From NCBI GenBank assembly GCA_014728425.1, contig WJLO01000097.1, forward strand, positions 1-11,819: a stretch of 11,819 nucleotides of DNA, written 5' to 3'. A program made the translations under genes and the position numbers. Numbering within the stretch: the stretch's first letter is position 1; each line of letters begins with the position of its first letter. The DNA comes from Minisyncoccota bacterium. GTDB taxonomy: Bacteria; Patescibacteriota; Microgenomatia; UBA1400; PJMF01. Below are positions 1 to 6,836 of the stretch, in pieces. Below the pieces are notes generated by a model. It was given only the letters and a program-made list of their open reading frames with translations, was not told where the DNA came from and ran no database searches.

Positions 1-642
1 ACTCAAACTACCAAGAAAAAACTCCAGTTAGTGTTAATCTGGTTGATAGTGCCCTTATTAATAAGCTGGCTAATTTCTTTTATTGTGCCAGTAATTAGGC
101 CAAAAAGATTGCTGCTGTTATTACCAGGTTTTTACTTGCTCATCAGTTGGTTAATTAGTTACTCTTGGCAAAAAAAGCTTCGTTGGTTAGCTGGTTTGTT
201 GTTTAGTTTGATTTTGTTGATTAATTTTTATTCTAATTATCAATATTATAATCAACCTCAATATCAACGCGAAAACTGGCGTGCTTTACATCAAGAAATC
301 CAGCAAAAATTTGCTGTTGAGCAAACTATTTTAGTGTTTTCTTTTCCAACGCCTTTTGCTCCCTGGCGATGGTATGATCAAGGCCAGTTTGCTACTTTAA
401 GCACCGGAGTACTAAATATTAAAAATAATGCTGATCTTCGCCAAACCTTAAAACCAGTTAATGAATATCAATATGTGTTAGTGTTTGATTATCTTCGTGA
501 TCTCACTGACCCTCAAGACCAATTGTTAACAGCACTAGAAGCCTATGGTTATCATGGTATAGGTGTGTTAGATTATCCCCAGATTGGCTTTGTGCGAATT
601 TATCGTCGTCAACCACTTTTAAGTTATGCAAATTGGCATTGA
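1..642 (+). CDS. C-terminal part of a membrane GT-C glycosyltransferase (PMT/ArnT-like), 5' truncated
   Basis: The frame is open from the first base to a TGA at 640-642, giving 213 visible residues; the true start lies upstream, and the GTG at 31 is only an internal codon. Visible residues contain about three hydrophobic segments (roughly 11-30, 36-54 and 61-76). The second is preceded by a basic RPKRLLLLLPGFYLL stretch that resembles the R-Y-L-L-P-x-x-P segment of GT39/PMT-type proteins. A soluble tail of about 135 residues follows and opens with QRENWRALHQEI, the kind of helix found after the last membrane span in this superfamily. Such enzymes move a sugar from a polyprenyl-phosphate donor to a substrate outside the membrane. 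The catalytic N-terminal loops are not in the window, so donor and acceptor cannot be named. The stop overlaps the next gene by 17 bp. The general class is fairly likely; a polymerase or another multispan GT-C family cannot be excluded. Confidence 0.6.
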   Translation, partial: TQTTKKKLQLVLIWLIVPLLISWLISFIVPVIRPKRLLLLLPGFYLLISWLISYSWQKKLRWLAGLLFSLILLINFYSNYQYYNQPQYQRENWRALHQEIQQKFAVEQTILVFSFPTPFAPWRWYDQGQFATLSTGVLNIKNNADLRQTLKPVNEYQYVLVFDYLRDLTDPQDQLLTALEAYGYHGIGVLDYPQIGFVRIYRRQPLLSYANWH

Positions 643-1798
643 TATCACTAGCTTAATTTACCAACGAGGTGTGTCACGCTACACAGCTAATTTAGTGCGT
701 GCTTTGTTAGCCCAACCAATGGTGCAGTTAAGTTTATATGGTTCAAGCTGGCGACAGCACCAACAATTACAAAAACGAGTGCAAGACTTATTGCCTAAGC
801 GCAGTCAAGCTCATGCTGTGCAACTCAAACTGCAATCTTGGCCGCCCACAGTTTTAACCTGGCTGTGGCGATTTGGTTTTAACAAGCTTAAAACCCAACT
901 ACCCAATATTGAGGTTTTTCATAGTTGGGACTGGCTACAACCACCAGATCGAGATCTTCCCTTAGTCTCAACTATTCATGATCTGGCTATTTTAAGATTT
1001 CCTAAAACAGCCCATCCTCAGGTTTTAAAGATGCACCAACGCTCTTGGCAAATCCTAAAAGAGCGACAAGCCCAAATCATTGCTGTTAGTAAAGCCACTA
1101 AAAAAGATATTATTGAGTTATTAGGTATTCCTAGTTGGCAGATTAGTGTAATTCCTGAAGCCCTACCTCTTGAAGTTCGCACTACTAGCGAACTACTTGA
1201 TGAAACTGATTATCAATTGATCAAAAGCAGGCTAAAACTACACCAACCTTATTTGTTGTTTGTAGGCACTCGTGAGCCGCGTAAAAATCTCATTAAACTT
1301 ATTCAAGCTTGGCAACCTTTGGCTCAAGACTATCAGCTCATCATTGCTGGTGATTCTGGCTGGGACTTAACCTCTGACTCTGGTGCCGTTGCTGATCTTA
1401 AAGAAGTAAACTTAAACAATCCTCAACTACGTTTTTTAGGCTTTGTTACCGATCAACAATTAGCAGTACTTTATGGTGAAGCAGAGTGTTTAGTTTATCC
1501 TTCACTTTACGAAGGCTTTGGCCTACCCATTTTAGAAGCTTTTTATCATGGAACACCAGTGATTACTAGCCAGGTACCAGCTTTAGTAGAAGTAGGTGGC
1601 AATGCCTGTGAGTATGTTGATCCCCAGGATGTTACAGCAATTGCCCAAGGTATCAAAAAAATTCTTAATGAAACTGTGTCAGCACAGCAAAAACGACTCA
1701 AAAGAATGATTATTCGTTTACAAATGTTTAACTGGGATCAGGTAGGACAAGAAACAATTAAAGTCTATCAACGAGCTATTGAACAAAAGGAAGCATGA
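626..1798 (+). CDS. GT4-family glycosyltransferase (GT-B fold)
   Basis: This 390-residue protein has the length of a typical GT4 enzyme (retaining, nucleotide-sugar dependent, cytoplasmic or peripheral to the membrane). The N-terminal acceptor domain starts with MQIGIDITSL and a glycine loop near RGVSRYTANL (residues 14-23). A conserved STIHDL segment lies at 115-120. The C-terminal donor domain starts near 210 with VGTREPRKN (213-221), whose Arg/Lys pair normally contacts the sugar-nucleotide phosphates. The E-x7-E signature is intact (EGFGLPILE, E296 and E304) and is followed by the usual HGTPVITS segment. The ATG at 626 overlaps the upstream gene by 17 bp and has no Shine-Dalgarno sequence, but it places the first beta strand exactly at the N-terminus, so it is probably right. 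The gene ends in an ATGA overlap with the next one. Fold and family are clear; the sugar transferred is unknown. Confidence 0.9.
   Translation: MQIGIDITSLIYQRGVSRYTANLVRALLAQPMVQLSLYGSSWRQHQQLQKRVQDLLPKRSQAHAVQLKLQSWPPTVLTWLWRFGFNKLKTQLPNIEVFHSWDWLQPPDRDLPLVSTIHDLAILRFPKTAHPQVLKMHQRSWQILKERQAQIIAVSKATKKDIIELLGIPSWQISVIPEALPLEVRTTSELLDETDYQLIKSRLKLHQPYLLFVGTREPRKNLIKLIQAWQPLAQDYQLIIAGDSGWDLTSDSGAVADLKEVNLNNPQLRFLGFVTDQQLAVLYGEAECLVYPSLYEGFGLPILEAFYHGTPVITSQVPALVEVGGNACEYVDPQDVTAIAQGIKKILNETVSAQQKRLKRMIIRLQMFNWDQVGQETIKVYQRAIEQKEA
1787..1791 (+). promoter_or_regulatory. Possible weak Shine-Dalgarno for the second GT4 gene
   Basis: AAGGA lies three bases before the ATG at 1795, inside the end of the preceding gene. 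The core matches a ribosome-binding site, but the spacing is shorter than usual. With the ATGA overlap, re-initiation by the same ribosome is an equally good explanation for translation. Confidence 0.35.
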
Positions 1799-2970
1799 TC
1801 CATCTAGGTATTGATGCTAATGAAGCTAATGTCAAAAATCGAGTTGGTAGTAATGTTTATGCTTTTGCTGTAATTAAACATTTGGCCAAAATTACTGAAA
1901 ACGATGATCATTACCGCTTTACCTTGTTTTTAGCACAACCACCAGTAGCAGACTTGCCGCCAGCTAGACATAACTGGAGCTATAAAGTACTTAAGCCAGG
2001 GTTTTTGTTTACTCAGTGGGCCTTACCTCTTTATCTTTATCAGCATCAAAATAAATATGATGCTTTTTTCACACCTGGTCATTATGCACCTCGCTTTTGT
2101 CCGATTCCTCATGTTTGCAGCGTAATGGATCTGGCTTATTTACATTTTCCAACTCAGTTTAAAAAAACCGATTTATTGCAACTCAAGAACTGGACTAAAT
2201 ATAGCGTAAATCAGGCTAATAAAATTGTTACTATTAGTCAGTTTAGTAAAAGCGAGCTGGTAAAAAACTATCAACAACAACCAGCAGATATTGTGGTAGC
2301 GTATCCTAATGTTAATTTACCTCACAAGCCACCATTGCGATCTCGTGAGCGGGCTTTTGTGCGCAAACATCAAATTAAAAGTCCTTATTTTCTCTACCTG
2401 GGTACTTTACAGCCTCGCAAAAATCTTCTTAGAGTGATCAAGGCCTTTGAAAGTTTTCATCGCTCTTTAGCAGCTGGCAAAGTTAAAAAACGTGGACGCC
2501 AATATCGTCAGCATCAACCCCAATTAGTGATTGCTGGCAAAAGCGGCTGGCTTAATCAGCAACTAATGACCAGAATTAAAAAATCACCAATTAGTCAACA
2601 ACTGATTTTAACCGGTTATGTTGATCAATCGCTTAAGCCTTGGCTTTATCAACATGCTCTGGCCAATCTTAACCTTGGTTTATATGAAGGGTTTGGTATC
2701 CCAGCTCTAGAAGCCTTGCATTACAAAACTTTAGTAATTGCTGCTAATAATACTAGTCTGCCAGAGGTAGTGGGTAAAGCCGGTATTTTAGTTGACCCTT
2801 ATGATATTAAAGAAATCAGTCAAGCTATGGCTAAAGTTTGGACTATGACTGCTAAACAAAAAGCCAAGTTTCGTAAAAAGGCACGAGAACAAGTAAAAAA
2901 ATTTTCTTGGCGAAAAACTAGCAAAAAAATCTTAAAAGTGTTAACTAAACTAGCTCAAACAAAATCTTGA
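1795..2970 (+). CDS. GT4-family glycosyltransferase, variant active-site motif
   Basis: This 391-residue GT-B protein starts by ATGA overlap with the preceding GT4 gene, so the two are probably translationally coupled. It opens with MIHLGIDANEANVKNRVGSN, a glycine-loop variant. LGTLQPRKN (202-210) marks the start of the donor-binding domain, and the E-x7-E motif is intact (EGFGIPALE, E298 and E306). Two features differ from the neighbouring GT4 proteins. The usual His-Asp-Leu is Met-Asp-Leu here (SVMDLAYLHFP, residues 109-119). A basic insertion at about 227-241 (KVKKRGRQYRQ) separates the first strand of the donor domain from the LVIAGKSGW strand. The C-terminal 40 residues are very Lys-rich, which could favour contact with acidic membrane lipid. 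It presumably transfers a hexose or related sugar onto a lipid-linked glycan; substrate unknown. Confidence 0.88.
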   Translation: MIHLGIDANEANVKNRVGSNVYAFAVIKHLAKITENDDHYRFTLFLAQPPVADLPPARHNWSYKVLKPGFLFTQWALPLYLYQHQNKYDAFFTPGHYAPRFCPIPHVCSVMDLAYLHFPTQFKKTDLLQLKNWTKYSVNQANKIVTISQFSKSELVKNYQQQPADIVVAYPNVNLPHKPPLRSRERAFVRKHQIKSPYFLYLGTLQPRKNLLRVIKAFESFHRSLAAGKVKKRGRQYRQHQPQLVIAGKSGWLNQQLMTRIKKSPISQQLILTGYVDQSLKPWLYQHALANLNLGLYEGFGIPALEALHYKTLVIAANNTSLPEVVGKAGILVDPYDIKEISQAMAKVWTMTAKQKAKFRKKAREQVKKFSWRKTSKKILKVLTKLAQTKS

Positions 2971-2998
2971 TTATTTAGTTTTGATTAAAAAACACCTT

Positions 2999-3029
2999 GG
3001 TTAAAAACTAGCTTAGTTGTGTAAAAACC
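2999..3029. repeat. Interrupted inverted repeat between the GT4 gene and ruvC
   Basis: Two nested palindromic arms are visible. GGTT (2999-3002) can pair with AACC (3026-3029), and AACTA (3006-3010) with TAGTT (3014-3018) around a 3-base loop; unpaired A-rich bases separate the two parts. The structure is AT-rich and lacks a following T run, so it is a poor intrinsic terminator. It overlaps the putative -35 region of ruvC and could be a protein-binding site, or chance in AT-rich DNA. Confidence 0.25.
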
Positions 3030-3045
3030 TTATTCTAGTTAAAAT
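3017..3045 (+). promoter_or_regulatory. Putative ruvC promoter, possibly leaderless
   Basis: TTGTGT (3017-3022) and TAAAAT (3040-3045) are separated by 17 bases. The -10 box matches the sigma-70 consensus at 5 of 6 positions and the -35 box at 3 of 6. Transcription would begin about seven bases after the -10 box, which falls at or next to the ATG at 3052, giving a leaderless transcript. No Shine-Dalgarno sequence precedes that ATG, which agrees. This rests on sequence matching in an AT-rich gap only. Confidence 0.35.
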
Positions 3046-3051
3046 AAGTTT

Positions 3052-3552
3052 ATGATGACCAGTAAACACACAGTGGTTTTAGGTATTGATCCGGGTTATG
3101 ACCGAATTGGTTGGGCAGTGGGGCAAATCTCTCGGCGTCAATTAAAACTACAAGATTATGGCTGCTTAACTACTAGTAAAAAACTACCACTTATGCAGCG
3201 TTATCAGCAACTCATTAAACAAACTCAACAACTAATAAAAAAATTCCGTCCTCAACAACTAGCCATTGAATCTTTGTTTTTTTTTAAAAATAAAAAAACA
3301 GCTCTTAAAGTTAGTGAGGCTAGGGGAGTGATGCTAGCTGAACTACTTAAGCAACAAGTTAAGGTATTTGAATACACTCCATTGCAAATCAAACAAGCAG
3401 TCACTGGTTATGGTCGAGCTAACAAACAAGCAGTGGCAAAAATGGTAAGATTACAGTTAAAGTTAACTCAGAAAAAAATCATTGATGATGCAATAGATGC
3501 TTTAGCAGTGCTCATTACTCATCAAGTTAGTAATCATGATCTCATATCTTAA
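3052..3552 (+). CDS. ruvC: Crossover junction endodeoxyribonuclease RuvC
   Basis: This protein resolves Holliday junctions by symmetric nicking as a dimer, working with RuvAB at the end of homologous recombination. Its 166 residues compare with about 173 in E. coli. The RNase H-like acidic cluster is complete: D13 in LGIDPG, E73 in AIESLFFFKN, and D146 and D149 in DDAIDALAVLITH. The junction-opening Phe (E. coli F69) corresponds to F76, and the conserved lysines to K114 (LQIKQAV) and K125 (GRANKQAV). The start could be either of two adjacent ATGs (3052 or 3055); both leave the first beta strand intact. The reading frame contains a run of nine T (3277-3285) followed at once by A-rich sequence. 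The stop overlaps ruvA by 17 bp. Identification is firm. Confidence 0.97.
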   Translation: MMTSKHTVVLGIDPGYDRIGWAVGQISRRQLKLQDYGCLTTSKKLPLMQRYQQLIKQTQQLIKKFRPQQLAIESLFFFKNKKTALKVSEARGVMLAELLKQQVKVFEYTPLQIKQAVTGYGRANKQAVAKMVRLQLKLTQKKIIDDAIDALAVLITHQVSNHDLIS

Positions 3553-4099
3553 AGGCAAACCACTGGTTCAAAAAGATCAGTTAATTATCCTCACTGGAGG
3601 AGTTGGTTATGGCGTACAAGTAAATGAACAGCTTTTAACTCAAGCCCAAGATCAAGATTCTTTGGAGTTATATATTTACACTCATGTTAAAGAAGATCAG
3701 CTGTCCCTGTATGGTTTTGCTCATGTTCAAGAATTACAGTTATTTAAGCTATTAATTGGTGTTTCTGGCATTGGGCCAAAAACAGCTTTAAGCTTAGTAG
3801 AAGCTGGCAGTAAACAATTAATTCAAGCAGTGCAACAGGCCAAAGTATCGTTTTTTACCCCAATTCCGCGAGTAGGCAAAAAACTCGCTCAAAAAATCAT
3901 TATTGAACTAAAGCCTAAACTAGGGAGCTTAAAAGAACTAAATTTAAAACCTCTAACTGCTAAGGAGCAGGATTTAATTGATGCTTTAGAAGGCTTGGGT
4001 TTTGCTCCAGAACAAACCCAAGCCATGATTGAAGAGCTAGATTTAACAGAACTTGAATTACCACAAGCAATTAAAAAACTCTTAAAAAAACTACAATAA
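3536..4099 (+). CDS. ruvA: Holliday junction branch migration protein RuvA
   Basis: RuvA forms the tetramer that clamps the four-way junction and loads the RuvB motor. All three domains are visible in 187 residues. The N-terminal OB domain begins MISYLKGK and carries the acidic pin at E53-D54 (VKEDQLSLYGF), matching E. coli E55-D56. The first helix-hairpin-helix is GVSGIGPKTA (75-84) and the second is IPRVGKKLAQK (110-120). After a short linker, the RuvB-binding three-helix domain spans about 143-187 (DLIDALEGLGFAP and onward). In the second hairpin the usual PGIG is PRVG, replacing the first glycine by Arg. The ATG at 3536 lies within ruvC and has no Shine-Dalgarno, but the MxxYLKG start is typical, so translation is probably coupled to ruvC. 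Identification is firm. Confidence 0.96.
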   Translation: MISYLKGKPLVQKDQLIILTGGVGYGVQVNEQLLTQAQDQDSLELYIYTHVKEDQLSLYGFAHVQELQLFKLLIGVSGIGPKTALSLVEAGSKQLIQAVQQAKVSFFTPIPRVGKKLAQKIIIELKPKLGSLKELNLKPLTAKEQDLIDALEGLGFAPEQTQAMIEELDLTELELPQAIKKLLKKLQ

Positions 4100-4196
4100 T
4101 CTTACAAATAACTCCATTTTGTTTTGTCAAATTAATCCTTTTGTTTTCCCCCTTCCTATTTTTAGTTGATTTAGTTATCTTTAACTTAGTTAAATT
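4100..4196. other. T-rich spacer between ruvA and ruvB
   Basis: These 97 bases are strongly pyrimidine-rich on the plus strand in the first two thirds and then AT-rich with repeated TTAGTT words up to the ruvB ATG. I see no GC-rich hairpin, no Shine-Dalgarno before ruvB and no convincing -35/-10 pair; TATCTT at 4176-4181 is a weak -10 candidate without a good -35 partner. It is the longest non-coding stretch in the window. Confidence 0.5.
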
Positions 4197-5198
4197 ATGT
4201 CTAAAAACCAATCGGTAAATGACCAAAATCAAACCAATGCTGATGAGGAAATGCTGATCACTTCCCTGAGAGCACAAAGTTGGCAGGAATTTTTTGGACA
4301 AAAAAATCTTAAAAAGTCTTTACAGATTGCTATTCAAGCTGCTAAAGAACGTCAAGAAGCCATGGATCATACTTTATTATATGGACCTCCTGGATTGGGT
4401 AAAACTACTTTAGCTCATATTATTGCCAAAGAACTGAGTAGTACTTTAAAGATTACCTCTGGTACTGCTTTAACTAAAACTGGTGATTTAGCAGCAATTT
4501 TAACTAACATGACCGACGGTGATGTTTTGTTCATTGATGAAATTCACCGCCTACCCAAAGCTATTGAAGAAACCCTATATCCAGCAATGGAGGATTATGC
4601 TTTAGATATTGTGATTGGCAAGGGTCCCTCAGCTCGCACTGTAAGACTTGATTTGCCTAAATTTACTTTAGTGGGTGCTACAACAAGATTTGGTCTGCTG
4701 GCTGGACCACTAAGAGATAGGTTTGGATTGATACATCGATTAGAATTTTACCAACCACCAGAGTTAATCACTATTTTGCAAAAAGGTGCTCAAAAACTCA
4801 AGATCAAAATTAAGCAGGATGCAGCCTTACAGTTAGCCAAAAGAGCTCGGGGAACCCCTAGAATTGCTTTAAAATTGCTCAAAAGAGTGCGTGATTTTGG
4901 TCAAGTTAACAACCATCATCAAATTGATCCAGATTTGGTTGACCAAGCTCTAAACTTACTAGCTATTGACCAAGTAGGTTTAGATCATCATGACCGTAAG
5001 TTTTTACAACAGTTGGTTAGCAAGCACCAGGGCGGACCAGTTGGTTTAAGCACTATTGCAGCTACTATTAGCGAAGACCCTGGTACTATTGAAGAGGTGA
5101 TTGAGCCTTATTTAATTCAGATTGGCTTTCTCAAGAGGACCCCTAGAGGAAGAGTGGTGACTGCTGCTGCTAAAAAACATCTGCAAACTGCGCTATAA
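4197..5198 (+). CDS. ruvB: Holliday junction branch migration ATPase RuvB
   Basis: RuvB is the AAA+ hexameric motor that pumps DNA through the RuvA-bound junction. Its 333 residues match the usual length. The Walker A motif is GPPGLGKTT (63-71), Walker B is VLFIDE (110-115), the sensor 1 region is GATTRFGLLAGPLRDRFG (160-177) with the arginine finger probably R173, and sensor 2 is GTPRIALKLL (219-228). The C-terminal winged-helix domain (about 260-333) includes GGPVGLSTIA, the EDPGTIEEVIEPYL segment and TPRGRVVT. About 20 polar N-terminal residues precede the conserved domain, so the start at 4197 is plausible; a later ATG near residue 19 is the only other candidate. It follows ruvA after 97 T-rich bases with no clear terminator, so it may be co-transcribed or have its own promoter. 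Identification is firm. Confidence 0.97.
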   Translation: MSKNQSVNDQNQTNADEEMLITSLRAQSWQEFFGQKNLKKSLQIAIQAAKERQEAMDHTLLYGPPGLGKTTLAHIIAKELSSTLKITSGTALTKTGDLAAILTNMTDGDVLFIDEIHRLPKAIEETLYPAMEDYALDIVIGKGPSARTVRLDLPKFTLVGATTRFGLLAGPLRDRFGLIHRLEFYQPPELITILQKGAQKLKIKIKQDAALQLAKRARGTPRIALKLLKRVRDFGQVNNHHQIDPDLVDQALNLLAIDQVGLDHHDRKFLQQLVSKHQGGPVGLSTIAATISEDPGTIEEVIEPYLIQIGFLKRTPRGRVVTAAAKKHLQTAL

Positions 5199-5199
5199 T
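5194..5199 (+). promoter_or_regulatory. Consensus -10 box at the end of ruvB
   Basis: A perfect TATAAT overlaps the ruvB stop codon, 31 bases before the acyltransferase start. There is no recognisable -35 box 15-19 bases upstream and no extended -10 TG. It could start a short-leader transcript for the downstream glycan genes, but in DNA this AT-rich the match may be chance. Confidence 0.25.
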
Positions 5200-5230
5200 A
5201 ACCTCATAATTTATTTTAAATAACCAAGCT

Positions 5231-5809
5231 ATGTTTAACAAAATTCACCGGCGTCTTACTGCTATCTGGTTAGAGCTAGTCACTGGATGGCTGTGGTGGG
5301 GAGTAGGCTGGCTGCCTATTCATCATTTACGAAGATTTTTTTATCGATTAGCAGGCATGAAGATTGGCTCGGGCTCAACCATTCATATGGCAGCTCGCAT
5401 TTATGATCCTCGCCACATTAAAATTGGCCAAGACACCATCATCGGTGAAAAAGCCACTCTTGACGGTCGTAAACAGTTGCCTAATTCTCAAGGTGGTTTG
5501 GAGATTGGCAATCATGTTGATATTGCCTCTGATGTCATGATCTGGACTAGTGAGCATGATATTCACCACCCTCAGATGAAAGCTATTGAGGCTAAAGTGG
5601 TAATTGAAGATTATGTTTTTATTGGCCCTAGAGCAATTATTTTACCAGGAGTAAAAATTAGTAAAGGGGCAGTAGTAGCTGCTGGTGCTATAGTAACCAA
5701 AGACGTAGCTCCTAAAAGTATTGTTGCCGGCATCCCTGCTAAAAAAATCGCTGATCGCCAACTAAAACAACTAAATTATCGTTTAGGTCGAGCACGCTGG
5801 TTCCAATAA
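5231..5809 (+). CDS. Left-handed beta-helix acyltransferase (WcaF/maltose O-acetyltransferase-like)
   Basis: The protein has 192 residues. An N-terminal amphipathic to hydrophobic stretch ([18 protein letters not shown], 13-30) is followed from about 43 by hexapeptide repeats of the trimeric left-handed beta-helix fold ([47 protein letters not shown]), closing with the typical [11 protein letters not shown]. The SEHDIHHP segment (107-114) matches the position where this family carries its catalytic His, so H109 is the best candidate. Such enzymes acetylate sugar hydroxyls with acetyl-CoA, so it probably decorates the polysaccharide made by the neighbouring glycosyltransferases. The N-terminal hydrophobic patch suggests membrane association. 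It sits 32 bp after ruvB and 43 bp before a GT2 gene and has no Shine-Dalgarno. Family assignment is strong; the acyl group and acceptor are inferred. Confidence 0.88.
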   Translation: MFNKIHRRLTAIWLELVTGWLWWGVGWLPIHHLRRFFYRLAGMKIGSGSTIHMAARIYDPRHIKIGQDTIIGEKATLDGRKQLPNSQGGLEIGNHVDIASDVMIWTSEHDIHHPQMKAIEAKVVIEDYVFIGPRAIILPGVKISKGAVVAAGAIVTKDVAPKSIVAGIPAKKIADRQLKQLNYRLGRARWFQ

Positions 5810-5852
5810 AAACCACAACTAACTAAACATAGCCTAGTTTACTCAGCTTAAG

Positions 5853-6836
5853 ATGCTATTATCGATCATTATTATCTCCTACAACACTCAAGAGCTTACT
5901 CTGGCTTGTCTACAATCAGTGCTTCAAGCTTTAAAAACTGATAATAAATTGCAAAACAGCACAGAAATAATTGTGGTTGATAACCATTCTCATGATGGCT
6001 CTAGCAAGGCCATTGAAAAACTTTTAACCAATCAACCAGTTAAACACTTGTTTTTGCAAAACCAGCAAAATCTTGGTTTTGCTCAAGCTAATAACCAAGC
6101 TATTAAAAAAGCTCAAGGACAATATTTATTACTATTAAATTCTGACACTTTGGTTAAAAAAACCGCTTTAACTACTCTAATCAACACTTTTAAGGATCAC
6201 CCTTTACAAGATACCACTGCTAATCTTGATTACCAGCAAGGAAAACTTGATCGTTTGGGCATTTTAACGCCATTGTTGTTAAATCCAGATCAGTCGGTAC
6301 AGCCTCAAGGAGGCAATTTACCTAACTTAATCTCACTGTTTTTTCATATGACCTTGTTAGATGACTTACCAATAATTGGCCAGTTCCTACCTTCTACCCA
6401 ACATACTGGTAAAAACATCAACAAAATAACTCCAGATCAAGCTGATTTAATACAAAAAGACTGGATAGGTGGCACAGCAATGATGATTAGAAAGCTAGTT
6501 GTTGCTGAAATCGGGCCGCTAGACCCCAATATTTTTATGTATGGCGAAGACATGGAGTTTTGCCTCCGAGCTAAAAAGCACCATTGGGACATTGCTCTTT
6601 GCCCCCAAGCTCAAGTAGTGCATTATGGTAGTGGCAGCTCTTCAAATCATCAAGCAGTCCTAGGTGAGTTTAAAGGTTTTGTTTATATCTGGTCTAAACA
6701 TCGACCTGCCTGGGAACTTCCTTGGGCCAAAAAGCTTTTAAAGCTTGGGGCCAAGCTGCGCCAGTTTTTATTTGGTACAATCTTAAATAACCAAGAAAAA
6801 GCTAGATTGTATCAACAAGTATTAAGTCATGTTTAA
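5853..6836 (+). CDS. GT2-family glycosyltransferase (rhamnosyltransferase-like)
   Basis: This 327-residue GT-A inverting enzyme is predicted to be cytoplasmic. It begins MLLSIIIISYNTQELT, shows the nucleotide-binding VVDNHSHDGS (41-50), a NLGFAQANN helix (73-81), the DxD-equivalent LNSD (95-98), the acceptor-side GGTAMM (206-211) and the catalytic-base region YGEDMEFCLR (230-239), then H257 in VVHYGSGSS. This motif order is typical of WbbL/RfbF-type transferases that add rhamnose or related sugars to lipid-linked oligosaccharides, though the sugar cannot be read from sequence. Compared with the other GT2 in the window, there are extra residues around 117-137 and 165-200, between the LNSD and GGTAMM motifs, which may shape the acceptor site. 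The C-terminal tail is basic. The stop overlaps the polymerase-like gene by 8 bp, indicating one operon. Confidence 0.92.
   Translation: MLLSIIIISYNTQELTLACLQSVLQALKTDNKLQNSTEIIVVDNHSHDGSSKAIEKLLTNQPVKHLFLQNQQNLGFAQANNQAIKKAQGQYLLLLNSDTLVKKTALTTLINTFKDHPLQDTTANLDYQQGKLDRLGILTPLLLNPDQSVQPQGGNLPNLISLFFHMTLLDDLPIIGQFLPSTQHTGKNINKITPDQADLIQKDWIGGTAMMIRKLVVAEIGPLDPNIFMYGEDMEFCLRAKKHHWDIALCPQAQVVHYGSGSSSNHQAVLGEFKGFVYIWSKHRPAWELPWAKKLLKLGAKLRQFLFGTILNNQEKARLYQQVLSHV

Noticed and set aside
31..33. GTG as the start of the first gene
   Set aside because: The frame is open to base 1 and the protein begins within a membrane domain, so the gene is cut by the window edge.
4100..4196. Intrinsic terminator or riboswitch between ruvA and ruvB
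   Set aside because: The T-rich tract has no preceding GC-containing hairpin, and no paired conserved elements are visible.
4071..4301. Minus-strand open frame of 76 codons across the ruvA-ruvB gap
   Set aside because: It overlaps the 3' end of ruvA and the 5' end of ruvB, has low-complexity Lys/Leu-rich translation and no recognisable domain; both overlapped genes are certain.
5375..5569. Minus-strand open frame inside the acyltransferase gene
   Set aside because: It is a shadow of the hexapeptide-repeat coding region with no domain, promoter or ribosome-binding site.
5810..5852. Terminator or promoter between the acyltransferase and the GT2 gene
   Set aside because: Only short AT arms and a 4-of-6 TTTACT box were seen; neither is above what AT-rich DNA gives by chance.
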